A stretch of 64,000 nt of DNA. It comes from Corallochytrium limacisporum (taxonomy: Eukaryota > Opisthokonta). The DNA lies in contig PDIP01000003.1 of assembly GCA_002811645.1 (NCBI GenBank), positions 320,479 to 384,478 on the forward strand. Direction: 5' to 3'. Within the stretch, counting starts at the first letter, position 1. Each line of letters opens with the position of its first letter. Under the pieces are notes generated by a model, which was given only the letters and a program-made list of their open reading frames with translations, had not been told where the DNA came from and did no database searches. This document shows positions 28,501-38,900 of the stretch, one piece after another. A program made the position numbers and the translations under genes.

Positions 28501-30606
28501 ATGGCAAAACGTGTGGTTGAAAGCACAGAAGACTATGAAAAGCGTACAAAGCGACGGAAGCAGCTCCTATCGGAGCGCAAGCAGTTGCCCATCTGGGAAG
28601 GGCGGCACCGGATTGTCGAGACATTAAAATCTCGTCCGGTAATGATCTTGATCGGCGAGACAGGGACGGGAAAGACGACACAGGTACCACAGTTTCTCTA
28701 TGACGCATACAAAGACGATCCCCGTACAAGCGTGGTTTGTACACAACCGAGGCGTATTGCTGCCATTTCGGTCGCGCAAAGAGTCAATGAAGAAATATCA
28801 GGGGATCGTAAGCGTTTAGGAGGATTGGTCGGGTATTCCGTTCGTTTCGATCGCAAAGAAAGCCAGTCCACAAGGATTAAGTTTGTTACAGATGGTATGC
28901 TTCTCCGTGAAGCACAGCAAGACCCGCTGTTGAGTAAGTACTCGGTTGTATTACTTGATGAGGTCCACGAGCGTACAGTTGATACGGATATTGTGCTGGG
29001 CATCTTGCGTGACATATTGGAACGCGAAAAATCTGGGAACTTTGCGCCAGGCACCAAAAAGAGGAAAAACAAGCTTCGTGTGGTCCTTATGTCGGCCACT
29101 ATGAACCCGAAGTTGTTTTCAGATTTTTTTGGGCCCGATCAGTGTTCTGTGCAGTATGTTGCTGGCAGACAGTATCCTATTGATGTGTATCATGTGGGGA
29201 AAGCAGAAGACTGTGAAGATCGGAACCACGCGGTCGCTGTAGCTGCTTTGCAGTTGCATATTCCCGAACCGCGAATGGACACCCCAGAGCATAAAGCGCT
29301 GGTTCATAGTGCTTTACAGCATCCTGAAAGATCTAACAATACTTCTGCTTTGGGTTCTATACTTATTTTTAGCACGGGTAGAGAGGAAATCGAGGGAATT
29401 TGTCGGTTGCTTCGGACAGCCAACCGTGAGTTGGAGAGTTTGAGTGAGCCGCAGTTTGATGTGATTCCCCTCTATGCCGCACTCAGTGGCGATGAGCAAC
29501 TGAAAGCCTTTGATCCCATCCCTGAGGGGAAACGGCGTGTAATCGTTGCTACGAATGTTGCTGAAACTTCCATTACCTTACCGAACATCCGATTCGTGAT
29601 CGATTCTGGTCAGGTCAAAGTTAAGCGATTCGATGCCGCAAACAATTTCGACACCTTGCGAACGGAGCTAATAACTAAGGGTCAAGCCCGCCAGAGAATG
29701 GGTCGTGCTGGTCGTGAAGGCCCAGGTGTGTGTATCCGTGTGTACACAGAACGGGATTTTCAGAAGATGGACGAGGATACGACCCCTGAGATCCTCCGTT
29801 CATCGCTAACCGGCTCTCTGCTGTATATGGCTTCCATTGGTATCAAAGATGTGGTGAACTTCAATTACATCAGCAAGCCGGACATTCAAAGCATTGCGAA
29901 TGCATTGGAGAACTTAGTTTATCTAGGCTGCGTCAATGCCGATGAGGGTACAATCACGCCGTTGGGTAAGCAAATATCTCGATTCCCTCTGCCACCCTAT
30001 CTTGCAAAGTGGATCATCCGGTCAGCGCAACAAGGTTGCAGCGAGGAAGTCTGTATCATCATTAGCATGCTCAGCAGTGATAATGTCTTCTACGATTCCT
30101 CCTCTGCGCAAGATATTGAAGACGAGGAGGGAAACAGTCCTTATGCCCGTTTCGTCTCAAAGTACGGTGACCATTTGACACTTTTGAATGTGTGGCGCGC
30201 GTATCGCAAGGCCAAGAAGGACCGCCATTGGTGCCACGCGAACCGCCTCAATCGTCGGTCCTTGTTGTTTGCGGAGAGTGTACATCGTCAGCTGGTAGAA
30301 TTGATGACTACCATGAAGCTGCCCCGGACTTCATGCCAAGACGACCTCCTGACCCTGCGCAAGTCGATCACCGAGTGCTACATTCTCAATTCGGCTGTCA
30401 GAATCCGCCCTGGGCTCTATCGAACCCTGCGGAAACACAGAGAGGTACATATCCATCCGTCATCCAGCATGTTCGGACGGAATGCGGAATGTGTTGTCTT
30501 CGCCGAGCAGGTAAGTACATCCAAAGAATACGTGCGCATAGTGACTGGCGTCGACATTTCATGGGTTTCTAAATTGGCACCCTCATTGTTAGCGGCAAAC
30601 GTCTAG
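28501..30606 (+). CDS. DEAH-box RNA helicase, DHX33/Dhr2-like, with DEVH motif II
   Basis: A 701-residue SF2 helicase. Motif I is GETGTGKTT (52-60), Ia TQPRRIAAISVAQRV, II DEVHERTVDTD (153-163), III MSATMNP, IV SILIFSTGREEIE, V ATNVAETSITLPNIRFVID and VI QRMGRAGREGPGVCIR, followed by the winged-helix, ratchet and OB-fold regions of the DEAH/RHA group (GDHLTLLNVWRAYRKA). Length and a short N-terminus without a G-patch or S1 domain fit DHX33 of animals and Dhr2 of yeast, which act in ribosomal RNA processing in the nucleolus, better than splicing helicases Prp2/16/22/43. Motif II reads DEVH rather than DEAH. The ATG at 28501 is the first in frame. The stop is only 25 bp from the stop of the convergent p14 gene. 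Confidence 0.85.
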   Translation: MAKRVVESTEDYEKRTKRRKQLLSERKQLPIWEGRHRIVETLKSRPVMILIGETGTGKTTQVPQFLYDAYKDDPRTSVVCTQPRRIAAISVAQRVNEEISGDRKRLGGLVGYSVRFDRKESQSTRIKFVTDGMLLREAQQDPLLSKYSVVLLDEVHERTVDTDIVLGILRDILEREKSGNFAPGTKKRKNKLRVVLMSATMNPKLFSDFFGPDQCSVQYVAGRQYPIDVYHVGKAEDCEDRNHAVAVAALQLHIPEPRMDTPEHKALVHSALQHPERSNNTSALGSILIFSTGREEIEGICRLLRTANRELESLSEPQFDVIPLYAALSGDEQLKAFDPIPEGKRRVIVATNVAETSITLPNIRFVIDSGQVKVKRFDAANNFDTLRTELITKGQARQRMGRAGREGPGVCIRVYTERDFQKMDEDTTPEILRSSLTGSLLYMASIGIKDVVNFNYISKPDIQSIANALENLVYLGCVNADEGTITPLGKQISRFPLPPYLAKWIIRSAQQGCSEEVCIIISMLSSDNVFYDSSSAQDIEDEEGNSPYARFVSKYGDHLTLLNVWRAYRKAKKDRHWCHANRLNRRSLLFAESVHRQLVELMTTMKLPRTSCQDDLLTLRKSITECYILNSAVRIRPGLYRTLRKHREVHIHPSSSMFGRNAECVVFAEQVSTSKEYVRIVTGVDISWVSKLAPSLLAANV

Positions 30607-30631
30607 CATTGGATAAAGAATCAATATACTG

Positions 30632-30916
30632 TTAAAACTCCGTAACCGTTTTATAGTAACTGGCTACCAAATATCTACCATTCATGTTATATCCAGACAA
30701 GTTCTTGTGGGCTTCAATTGCATCACGTGCTTCTTCATAGACCACGATGGCTGTCCCTTTTGTTGATACTGCATCGCCAGCTCTGATCTGCCTGACATTT
30801 CCGAACTGCAGAAACAGCTCCCATAGAGATTCTCCACTGGTGTCGAAAGGAAGATTCCTGATTAGCAGGATCCGCTTTTCATTCGACGTGCTACTATCTA
30901 TTTGTCTTGTGACCAT
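30632..30916 (-). CDS. SF3B6: SF3b complex subunit p14 (SF3B6), short form
   Basis: A 94-residue RRM protein. p14 contacts the branch-point adenosine region and binds SF3B1 in the U2 snRNP. The RNP2 motif is ILLIRNLPF and RNP1 is GTAIVVYEEA, with LSGYNMNGRYLVASYY closing the fold, all collinear with human p14. In human the protein goes on for about 30 more residues after the final strand; that segment helps hold SF3B1. Here the frame stops eight residues after it. I start at the ATG at 30916, giving a short lead before the RRM; upstream ATGs lie in sequence without homology. The stop is 25 bp from the stop of the convergent helicase gene. Confidence 0.82.
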   Translation of the reverse strand: MVTRQIDSSTSNEKRILLIRNLPFDTSGESLWELFLQFGNVRQIRAGDAVSTKGTAIVVYEEARDAIEAHKNLSGYNMNGRYLVASYYKTVTEF

Positions 30917-31282
30917 AATGAACGCACTCGCAGACATACAATTAATCATCAGCGGTGTATACACGGCGTACCTTGTGGACCCAAGTACCTGTGTGCCCAA
31001 CCAAAAACCCTCCCAGACTCTCCCGCGCCCGGTCTCTGACCCGCCAGATGGTGAAGAGTGGCTGATGGGGGGGTTTGAGGGATGGGGGTTTGACCGACCT
31101 CTCCAAGGACAGGCAGGTATTCGGGGAGCGAGTTTAGTTGATGGGTCTGTGTTGATACGCTTTCTCCTTCAGGACTGTTTGTTCTTGATCATGCCACATA
31201 TCTGCTATGATACTACTATAGACGTCACTTTTTGACGGGGACGGATTTGATAGTCATTGCACAAGAGGATTGTAATTGAGGT
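30917..31282. other. Short divergent region p14 / EIF1AD
   Basis: Holds two close copies of a GATGGGGG-TTTGA element at about 31064-31093. Nothing else recognisable. Confidence 0.4.
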
Positions 31283-31750
31283 ATGTCGAGTGCCACAAAG
31301 ATGAAGCACGTGGCCCGTGAGGCACTCGAAGAGTATCCCGAGGTCGGTGAGAAGCAGGCTGTGGCCAGGGTGGTGAACAATCGGGGAGGAGACCTATTTA
31401 CAGTAGTGCTCCCGGATGGCACTGAGCATATTACGCAGATGCCCACAAAGTTTCAGAAGCGCTTGTGGATCAAGCGCAACGACTATGTGATCATTGAATT
31501 CATCACAGAACTAACCAAGGTGACGGCAGAAATTGCGCATGTGCTCTACAGCGACCAACAGAAGCATTTAAGGAAGATCGGGCAATGGCCTAAAGAGTTT
31601 GAGGAGGAGAAGGCCACAGAGGAGCCTGCAGTAGTCGAGGACGACGGGGAGGACGACGGAGAAGATGGTGACGAACATGAGGAGGAGGATGACTTCTTCG
31701 CAAGTCTCAAAGCGAATAAGAACAGAACATACGAAATCGAAGACGTTTAA
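31283..31750 (+). CDS. EIF1AD: eIF1A domain-containing protein EIF1AD
   Basis: A 155-residue S1/OB-fold protein. It opens MSSATKMKHVAREALEEYP, continues with ARVVNNRGGDLFTVVLPDGTE and MPTKFQKRLWIKRNDYVIIEF, and has VLYSDQQKHLRKIGQWP before a Glu/Asp-rich tail (about 108-145), the same order and length as animal EIF1AD. The family shares the OB fold of translation factor eIF1A; human EIF1AD has been tied to late steps of small ribosomal subunit production and to nuclear stress responses. It lacks the typical eIF1A N-terminal tail and is not the translation factor itself. The stop codon is about 28 bp from the end of the convergent POLD3 gene. Confidence 0.9.
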   Translation: MSSATKMKHVAREALEEYPEVGEKQAVARVVNNRGGDLFTVVLPDGTEHITQMPTKFQKRLWIKRNDYVIIEFITELTKVTAEIAHVLYSDQQKHLRKIGQWPKEFEEEKATEEPAVVEDDGEDDGEDGDEHEEEDDFFASLKANKNRTYEIEDV

Positions 31751-31778
31751 AGATTGTTGCTCATTCGCGACGCCCACA

Positions 31779-33162
31779 CTATTTTCGTTTTGCAAAAAAG
31801 CTCGTGAGCGATGACTGGGATTTTGCCTGGCTGCCAAACTTTTGGGTTTGCGACTTTGGCGAGGATAAAGGTTTGGTTTGCTGACTGGGCTTCTTCGGCG
31901 ATTGCTTGGGTGCAGATTGCTCGGCAGAGATTACTTTTGCACCAGCAGCCTCTTCGGCATTCACTTCTTCCCATACCCATTCGGAAACTATAACAATAAG
32001 ACAAGACATGAATTCATATAGAAGTTAGTAAAACGCGCCCATGAACATCCAAACCTCTCTTGCTGGAGTACTTACCATCAAATCCTTCGTCATCAACGTA
32101 AGTCTTCTTCACCTTCTTCATAATCTTTCCGGGCTTTGCAGCCTGCTTAAACTGGTGTGGTGCAGATTCTTCAGGCTTCGCTGGAGATGTTTTGACTGGT
32201 GACATTGCCTGGACCGCATTCTTCTTCGCATGCAAATCCTCAGGTTCGTCATCTTCATCGACTTCCATCTGGTTTTCTATGTCCTTGGACTCCCGAACCT
32301 CTCCTTCTGCTTCGTCTTCCGAATCAATCTGGGGCATGTCAACCTTGCGAGCATCGTTCGCCTCAGCGATTTCCTCATCATCTTCGCTGCTTTCATCATC
32401 GTCATCTGCAATGTCATCCAGTGCCTTGCGAGGAGCGGCATTCTGCTTTTCACGAGGCTTCTGACCTTTGTTGAACATTCCCTGCAAGGAACTACCACCT
32501 GCAGGTTTGGATTTCGCCACAGACTTGGTGGCCACAGGTGCCTTCCTCGCAGTAACACTTCTGACAATCGACTCTGTGGGTTTTCGCGGACTGATTGTCT
32601 GTTTGATGCCCAAGCTATCCTTTGTGTTTGTCTTGAAATTATAGGTGCGGACCTGGTCCTTAGGAACGGCCTCTTCGCAAACGATGCTTTCTGATCCGCC
32701 ACCGTTTACATGAGGTACATTTTCCATTTCCCGACAAGCAGCCTGCCTAATGGAACCCGCCTTGTGGTCTGTAATTGCGGGTCCAACACTGTAAACACTG
32801 GCATCCTCTACTTCTTCAAAACCACCCAGAACGGTTTTGAGGTTTTCATTAACCACAAGGTGATGGCTGCTGTACTTATCGCCCATACGCGTACCAAAGA
32901 CACTCCATACCACCATGGACGTACTAGCACCTTCTGAATGTGCATAGGCATAGAGCAACTGCTTGGCAAAGGTTGGGTGGATGTGAAGTCTCCTGGCCAC
33001 TATAGGGACAGTGATTACCTCCTGTCCTTCCTCAATCCATTCGGAGATTTTGTCAATGCTAACACTCATCGTGCTCTTTCCTTGTAGTCTGGCCTTCAGC
33101 TGTACTACATCGCGAGAAGGGCTGCTTTGGCTCTGCTCCTGTTGGCTGTGAACTGAAGGCAT
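31779..33162 (-). CDS. POLD3: DNA polymerase delta subunit 3 (POLD3/Cdc27-like), two exons
   Basis: Exon 1 is 33162-32076 and exon 2 is 31987-31779, joined across an 88-base intron to give 431 residues. POLD3 links the catalytic and B subunits of Pol delta and binds PCNA. The N-terminal winged-helix region (about 32-75) contains SEWIEEGQEVITVPIVARRL and HPTFAKQLLYAYAH, the family's typical start. The middle is acidic and basic low-complexity sequence. The intron removes a premature reading and restores YVDDEGFD-VSEWVWEE, the conserved motif before the tail. The last residues, QSSLTSFFAKRK, are a textbook PIP box (QxxLxxFF) for PCNA. The start ATG is at 33162. This is the only gene here with a demonstrable intron, supported by the conserved join and the C-terminal PIP box. 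Confidence 0.88.
31988..32075 (-). other. Spliceosomal intron in the POLD3-like gene, with TACTAAC branch site
   Basis: On the minus strand the donor is G|GTAAGT, the branch-like sequence TTTTACTAAC lies about 37 bases before the acceptor, and the end is TTGTTATAG. Length is 88 bases; phase 1 (GAT G|TT). Without removal the protein would lose its PCNA-binding tail. The branch motif is identical to the strict yeast consensus. Confidence 0.88.
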
Positions 33163-34040
33163 CCTCTACTGTGCTTCTATTTGATTTCGATTCTGCGTTG
33201 TCTGACGCAACAGCGAACTTGCCAGTACGTCAGTCAGAGCATGACTACCATCCAAAAACCGCACAGAAGTAGCTTCCTCAGCGCATCTCCCTTACCTCAG
33301 ATATTTTCTCGCTGTCCCGCGAAGGTTCCAGGACCCCTCGCTCTCAGAAGGGACCAGCTTTATGGCGCGAAAACTCAATGTCTCCGAAAGGTGGTAAGAG
33401 AAATATATCAATATTATTGATATATATATATATGTTCCTGGAAATCAGGAGTCCTATTCTCAGCTGATTGATCCCGATAGTCGCGTGCTCTGCCAGTACT
33501 CGATCCACAGGGGGGGGCGAGAAATATGGTTTGCGCACCGCCACCCGCTCGTTCGTTCCCAGTGGCTCCAGTATTGAAAACGATTTAAAAGATACGACAA
33601 AGAAAAGGAGGGTGGGAGAGAGCAACAGAGACATTGCGGGGCTTCCAAACAAACCATTGACCGCACAAGAAACAACCGCAAACCACGGGCAACACTGCAT
33701 TATCAACCTCACAGCCTTGTATCCGTCCTGAAAGCTTTCCAGAGTCGACGGTGCGCTGCACCTGCTTGGAGACCCAACACCGTGGCAATTGACCAGGAAC
33801 CACTGAACCTTTTTCACCTTCCAGAGTGCAAAGTTGTCGCGAATTGAGTGCTGTGTGCTTATCGTAAGGCCCGTCTGGTGCCAAAGACGGCGGTTTCACG
33901 GATAACAAGCTCGCAGTTTGAAGATTGCTTGGGAAACCGTGGTGACGATGATGGTATTAACGCATAGAGGGACTGCTGCAGTAGAGAAACCCCTCAGCGT
34001 GAACTGCTTTGGACCCAGACAAAAGATTTCAAATTCAACA
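33163..34040. other. Divergent region POLD3 / cytidylyltransferase fusion
   Basis: Holds the dyad at 33403-33425 followed by a TA microsatellite to about 33433, and a G8 run at 33510-33517. The reading frame of the next gene is open to 33918, but homology begins at 34041. The extra 5' frame has an ATG at 33948 and could add a short leader. Confidence 0.5.
33403..33425. promoter_or_regulatory. AT-rich dyad (ATCAATA family) upstream of POLD3
   Basis: Perfect 11-bp inverted repeat ATATATCAATA / TATTGATATAT with one T between the arms, centred about 250 bp before the POLD3 ATG. A TA run follows. It shares the ATCAATA half-site with the other dyads of the window. Confidence 0.45.
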
Positions 34041-35777
34041 ATGTCAGTCGACGTGAAGAATGGTAAGATTGTGGCATTGATGCCCATGAAGCACAAGTCG
34101 GAGCGTGTTCCCGGCAAGAACTTCCGTGAGTTCAATGGACGCCCACTATTCCATTGGACCCTGCAGACTCTGCTTGCAGTTCCCGAAATCGACGAGGTCG
34201 TTGTAAACACAGACTCGCAGACCATTAAGGACGAAATTAACCAGAACTTCCCTGCCGTGAAGATCATTGACCGCCCGGAGCATCTCCAGGGCGGAGATGT
34301 GCCCATGAACGAGATTCTAATGCACGATGCAGAGAAAACTGGTGCCAGCATCCTGCTTCAAACCCATAGCACAAATCCGCTGCTCCGTCCACAGAGCATC
34401 AGCGGCGCAATCAACGCTTTCCGCAACGAATATCCCAAATTTGACTCTCTCTTCAGCGTCACGAAGACCTACAAGCGTTTTTATGATCAACTGGGACGAG
34501 CTATCAACCACAACCCAGCAGTATTGCTAAACACTCAGGACCTGCCCCCGATCATGGAGGAGAACAGCTGCATTTATATTTTCACCGCTGATATTCTCAA
34601 GGAGCGCCGCAGTCGCCTGGGTTATCGCCCCCAGATGTATCCTATCAGTGCCGTCGAGGCCCAAGACATTGACGAAGAGCACGAATTCGAGATCGCTAAG
34701 GTTCTCCATGGCCTCACTGGAGGAAAAGCAGAGACTGAATATGCTCAGGCCGCCACTCTGGATGAAGCAAAAGGTGTTACTCGTCTCCGCCCGGTTCCAG
34801 GCCACGACTACTCTAAACACGGTAAGGTGGTGCTCATCACTGCTCCTCATATCATGCCTCAGTGGCATCGGTTTGGTCCTCTTTTGAAGGCGTTCGGTAT
34901 CGAGTGCAACATGCAGCAAACTAGCGAGCGCATGGAAGCTGAAGATCTCCTGAAGTTCAGCGGCACGTATGACGGTACCATCTGTGGTGATGACTACTAC
35001 ACGCCGGAAGTTGTTAAGGCGGCCACTCCTCGTCTGAAGGTCGTGTCCAAGTGGGGGACCGGTATCGATAGCATCAACCAGAAGGCATGCGCTGAGCACG
35101 GTGTCATGATTGGTCGCACTCCGAACGCTTTTACGGAGCCCGTCAGCGACAGTGTTATGGCATACATGCTTCATTTTACTCGCAACCTGGCCCCTATGGA
35201 CAAGGAAATGAAAGCAGGTCGCTGGCGAAAGATTGCTGGTCGCAGCATGAAGGAATGCATCCTTGGTATTGTTGGACTTGGGGACATCGGTATGGCAGTG
35301 GCCCGTAAAGCTCAGGGCTTCGACATGAAAGTTATCGGTTGTGATATCCGCGAGGTCGATCCTGAACTTGTTAAGAAGTTCAACATTGAGGTCACTGACT
35401 TTGAGACCGTGCTGCAAACCGCTGACTTTGTGTCTATCAACTGCGATCTCAATGAGACCTCCTACCACCTAATGAACGATAAGACCTTCGCTATGATGAA
35501 GCCCTCTGGCATCATCATCAACACAGCACGGGGCCCGATCATTGAGGAAAAGGCCTTGGAGAAGGCTATATTGGGAGGCATCATCGCTGGTTGCGGCCTG
35601 GATGTGTTCGAGTTTGAACCTCTTCCCCTGACTTCTCCGTTGCGCAAACTAGACAACTGCATCATTGCCCCTCATAACTCTAACTCTAGCCCGTTGGCCC
35701 ATGAGAACGTGCACTGGAACACCCTCCGCAACCTGTTCAAGGGTCTGGAGATCCCATACGAAGACTACTTTGAGTAA
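34041..35777 (+). CDS. Fusion of an acylneuraminate-type cytidylyltransferase with a D-2-hydroxyacid dehydrogenase
   Basis: A 578-residue two-enzyme protein. Residues about 8-235 are a CMP-sugar synthetase domain of the NeuA/KdsB class: MPMKHKSERVPGKN (14-27) is the nucleotide-binding loop, then FHWTLQTLL, VVNTDSQTIKDE and LLQTHSTNPLL with the usual Arg/Lys and Asp positions. Such enzymes activate sialic-acid-like or other 2-keto sugars with CTP. Residues about 255-578 are a phosphoglycerate dehydrogenase-type domain: NAD site GLGDIG (412-417), the substrate Arg in INTARGPII, Glu in DVFEFEPL and the catalytic His in IAPHNSNSSP. All active-site residues look intact in both halves. The start at 34041 is where homology begins; an in-frame ATG at 33948 would add 31 residues. 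I infer that both steps serve one surface-glycan pathway. Confidence 0.85.
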   Translation: MSVDVKNGKIVALMPMKHKSERVPGKNFREFNGRPLFHWTLQTLLAVPEIDEVVVNTDSQTIKDEINQNFPAVKIIDRPEHLQGGDVPMNEILMHDAEKTGASILLQTHSTNPLLRPQSISGAINAFRNEYPKFDSLFSVTKTYKRFYDQLGRAINHNPAVLLNTQDLPPIMEENSCIYIFTADILKERRSRLGYRPQMYPISAVEAQDIDEEHEFEIAKVLHGLTGGKAETEYAQAATLDEAKGVTRLRPVPGHDYSKHGKVVLITAPHIMPQWHRFGPLLKAFGIECNMQQTSERMEAEDLLKFSGTYDGTICGDDYYTPEVVKAATPRLKVVSKWGTGIDSINQKACAEHGVMIGRTPNAFTEPVSDSVMAYMLHFTRNLAPMDKEMKAGRWRKIAGRSMKECILGIVGLGDIGMAVARKAQGFDMKVIGCDIREVDPELVKKFNIEVTDFETVLQTADFVSINCDLNETSYHLMNDKTFAMMKPSGIIINTARGPIIEEKALEKAILGGIIAGCGLDVFEFEPLPLTSPLRKLDNCIIAPHNSNSSPLAHENVHWNTLRNLFKGLEIPYEDYFE

Positions 35778-35951
35778 ATTGTAGTACTCGAATCCCTGAG
35801 GGTCCACAAATACGAGTGTTCCAAGTCGCATTATATCGAGTTTGTCATGTGACCAATAAAATCTAACACTCCCGTCGAGCTCACAGTTGTTTCTATGTTC
35901 CTTTATTTTTCGGTTTAGCTACTTTTTTATTGCTCCCTTCGATACAGACAT

Positions 35952-38900
35952 TCATTCACTGTCAGAGTCATCCTTCGCCAACGCCGCCGTGTCTCGTGTC
36001 TCACTCTCAGAGGTGTCACTCGTCAAGGCCGCCGTGTCTCGAGTCTCGCCGTCCATGCCAATTCTGCTGCTGGCCTGGCAAGATGTAGAGTTACGGCGGT
36101 CTCCTTGACCGGGCGGCTTCAGACCGTCGTCAGGTGCAAGGGCCTTCAAACCGGCAGTGCCAAGAACAGTGGCGGACACCTGACCTGGCACATTGGACAA
36201 CCAGGCCGGAATTTGCGGACCATCATCGTCGTAAAGGCAAGGATTGCTGTGTTCGTATCCCTGGGCAGCCTTATCAAGTTGTCTCTGCCTGTCATCCTCC
36301 ACCGAGTACAAATCATTGCCACCCGTTGACGGTCGTCCACCAGCAGCAAACGTTAGAATGTTATCGTGACTCGGTACACGTTTGCTCTTACGCACACACC
36401 TTGGATTTGGATCGTCGATAATGCCAAGGGAACGACGCATAACTTTACGCGAGCGCTGGACCATCACGGCTTCCTTGCCGGCGCGCCACTCCCAGAAGAG
36501 TTCAACACCATCGAGACCGACCACCATAACAATGAGAATGGTGCTAGCAATAGCACTCATCTGACCAATCAAGGCCGTCAAGTTTGTCTTGCGCGTAACT
36601 GTGGTCTTGTACTCCAAATTGTTCTGCAGAAGCACAAACTCCACCATCGGCGCCCTCTGCTGGCTCACATCGGTAACAGAGTCGGCCCGAAGCGTAACGG
36701 CCGCGGCATCCACAGTGAAACCAGCCTCAACTTTGTACCCAGACTCGGCTGTGATACCACCGAAGTGTTTGCCGAAACTCACAAATCGTGACCGATGGAA
36801 CTGGGACTGAATGTTCAACTTCAGGGTATCGAAATCGGAGCGGTCCACTGTGTATACAAAATCATCCGGAGGTCGGATGGCCTCCGAGTACGACGTTGGT
36901 TCAGACTCAACGGGAGAATTGGCTAGGAACGTCACACGAGAGGCAGACAGAATACTACACGCACGTAGCTCCAAATCAAAGGCAGCCCGGTCAGTCTCCC
37001 ACGAACCCGATACCTGAACTGAACCCAACAAATTACCAGCACCGTCGTAATAACAGCCGTCAGTCCAATTGGCACTTGCAGGGGCGTTGGCCGGGCGAAT
37101 AAATTGGGCACTTGTATCACTTTCGGTGGTCAGCACGCAGTCCAGAGTTGATGTGTCAGCACTGGATGGGGTGACGTAGAAGGCAAACGTAACTATAGCC
37201 GTGAGAGGTGCCCAATTGTCCAGGGAGAGGCCTTCGGAATCTACTGCTCCCGGTTCCTCCGCCGATGCCGCGACAAAGGTCCGTGTAATCACAACGTTTT
37301 CGAAGATATAATCCGCCAGCAAATTCAACCAGGCAAGCGCGACAAGGAAGACAGCCAGCATGGAAAAGCATCCGCGTATGGAGGTCTTGACTAGAGTCTC
37401 ACTGAACAGTTTACCTGACTCATCAAACTCAATAGTGTGCTCAATGCGACGGGGTGCAAGAATGTGAAGTAGCACCAGTTTCTCGGCAGTCCAGTCGGGC
37501 AGAGCCTTCAGCAAGATAATAACAATCAAGGCCACAAGTGCGGCTGTACCACCCACAATCATGTATGTGTGGTTCTTGAACTTAGCGGCCTCACCGGGTC
37601 GATTACTCTCAGTGCTAAAATCTGTTTCCGTGCTGGCAGAGTAGTAACCGTAGTCAGTGTCTTCAGCAGCGGTTGTGTCACCCGGTGCAGTCGCGCGGCG
37701 TTTCCGAGTGGGAGTGTCCGATGGCGTGTCGCCCACATCGCCGCCATTAGCAGTCGGTCGACGCAGCGGCGCAGGGGCACCGTAGGGGCATTCAAACCCT
37801 TCTGGACAAGACTCACAAGTTTTCAGGCCAGAATCTCCATCGCTGACCTGGTACTGACCACGCGGACAAGGCTTGCAACGGCTACCACCAACGGCCACTG
37901 TCCCAGGGGGGCAGACCTGACAAGAAGCCATCACATTATAAGATGGAGAAATGGCACCAGGGGGACAGGAAGTGCAGGTCGAGAATTGAGCGTTGTAGTA
38001 ATCACCTGGACGACAACCTGCACTGACACTTACCATCGCACTCTTCGTGATCTTACGGGACGACGTCGAGGCAGCAGCATCTTCAGACACAATGTACGGA
38101 GCAGTCACATACATTACATTGTTCAAGGTCGACACGGCACTACGCAAACGGTGTCCAGCAAGCACACGGTAGTCTACTTGGACACCGTATTGTCCCCCAT
38201 TTATACGCTCAATTTCAGCGGGCAATAGATCGCTTTCCGGACTAGGCAACAGGCTCTTGGATCCCACGGGTAAGCTGAGACTGTTCAACAGGCCGCTCAC
38301 AATAAGACCATCGGTGAGTTCTGCAGCCTGAATCTCTTGACTGAAATCCTTGAGGTTAAACACTTTGATCGCGTGATCACTCAGAGAAATACCCAATGAC
38401 TTGTAGTTGGTGGCAATAGGATTGCTAGTGAAGCGAGGTATGGTCGCACAGTCAGGACAAAAGCGCAGGGTTGAGCTTGTCAGCCGATCCTGCACTCCTG
38501 TATCGCTGGGATTTTCTTCATCCCACAGGCCACATTGAATACCTAGCGTGCCTAGCATGCACGCACCACTGGGCAACGCTGTGGCAGCGGTAAACGTGGA
38601 AGAAAGAGTTTGATCAGCGAAGATGCTGAACCCATGATCAATGTCAATGGCATCGAGTGACCTCAGCCAAGACACGCCTGCTACACCCTGAATAGCATAG
38701 TGAAGGGCCTTATCAGAGCGCGAGAGGTATGCACTCTGATGAACGAGATGTAAGGGGTACAGACGAAAATCAACATACTTGTACCATTCACTGCTCATCA
38801 CTTCCATTTCATTTCGTGCTCCGGAGACATAAGCGTCAAAAACAGTGGCTTCGGCATCATTCTTCTTCAACAGATTTGCTGGGTCATAGAAGGCGATTTG

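Noticed and set aside
30508-30520. GTAAGT donor near the end of the helicase gene
   Set aside because: The frame continues with good homology to the helicase C-terminus, so it is coding.
34527-35468. Minus-strand open frame of 313 codons
   Set aside because: Antisense shadow of the dehydrogenase half of the fusion gene.
37569-38228. Plus-strand open frame of 219 codons inside the LNR gene
   Set aside because: Antisense shadow of the coding strand; other plus-strand frames across 36-41.7 kb were set aside for the same reason.
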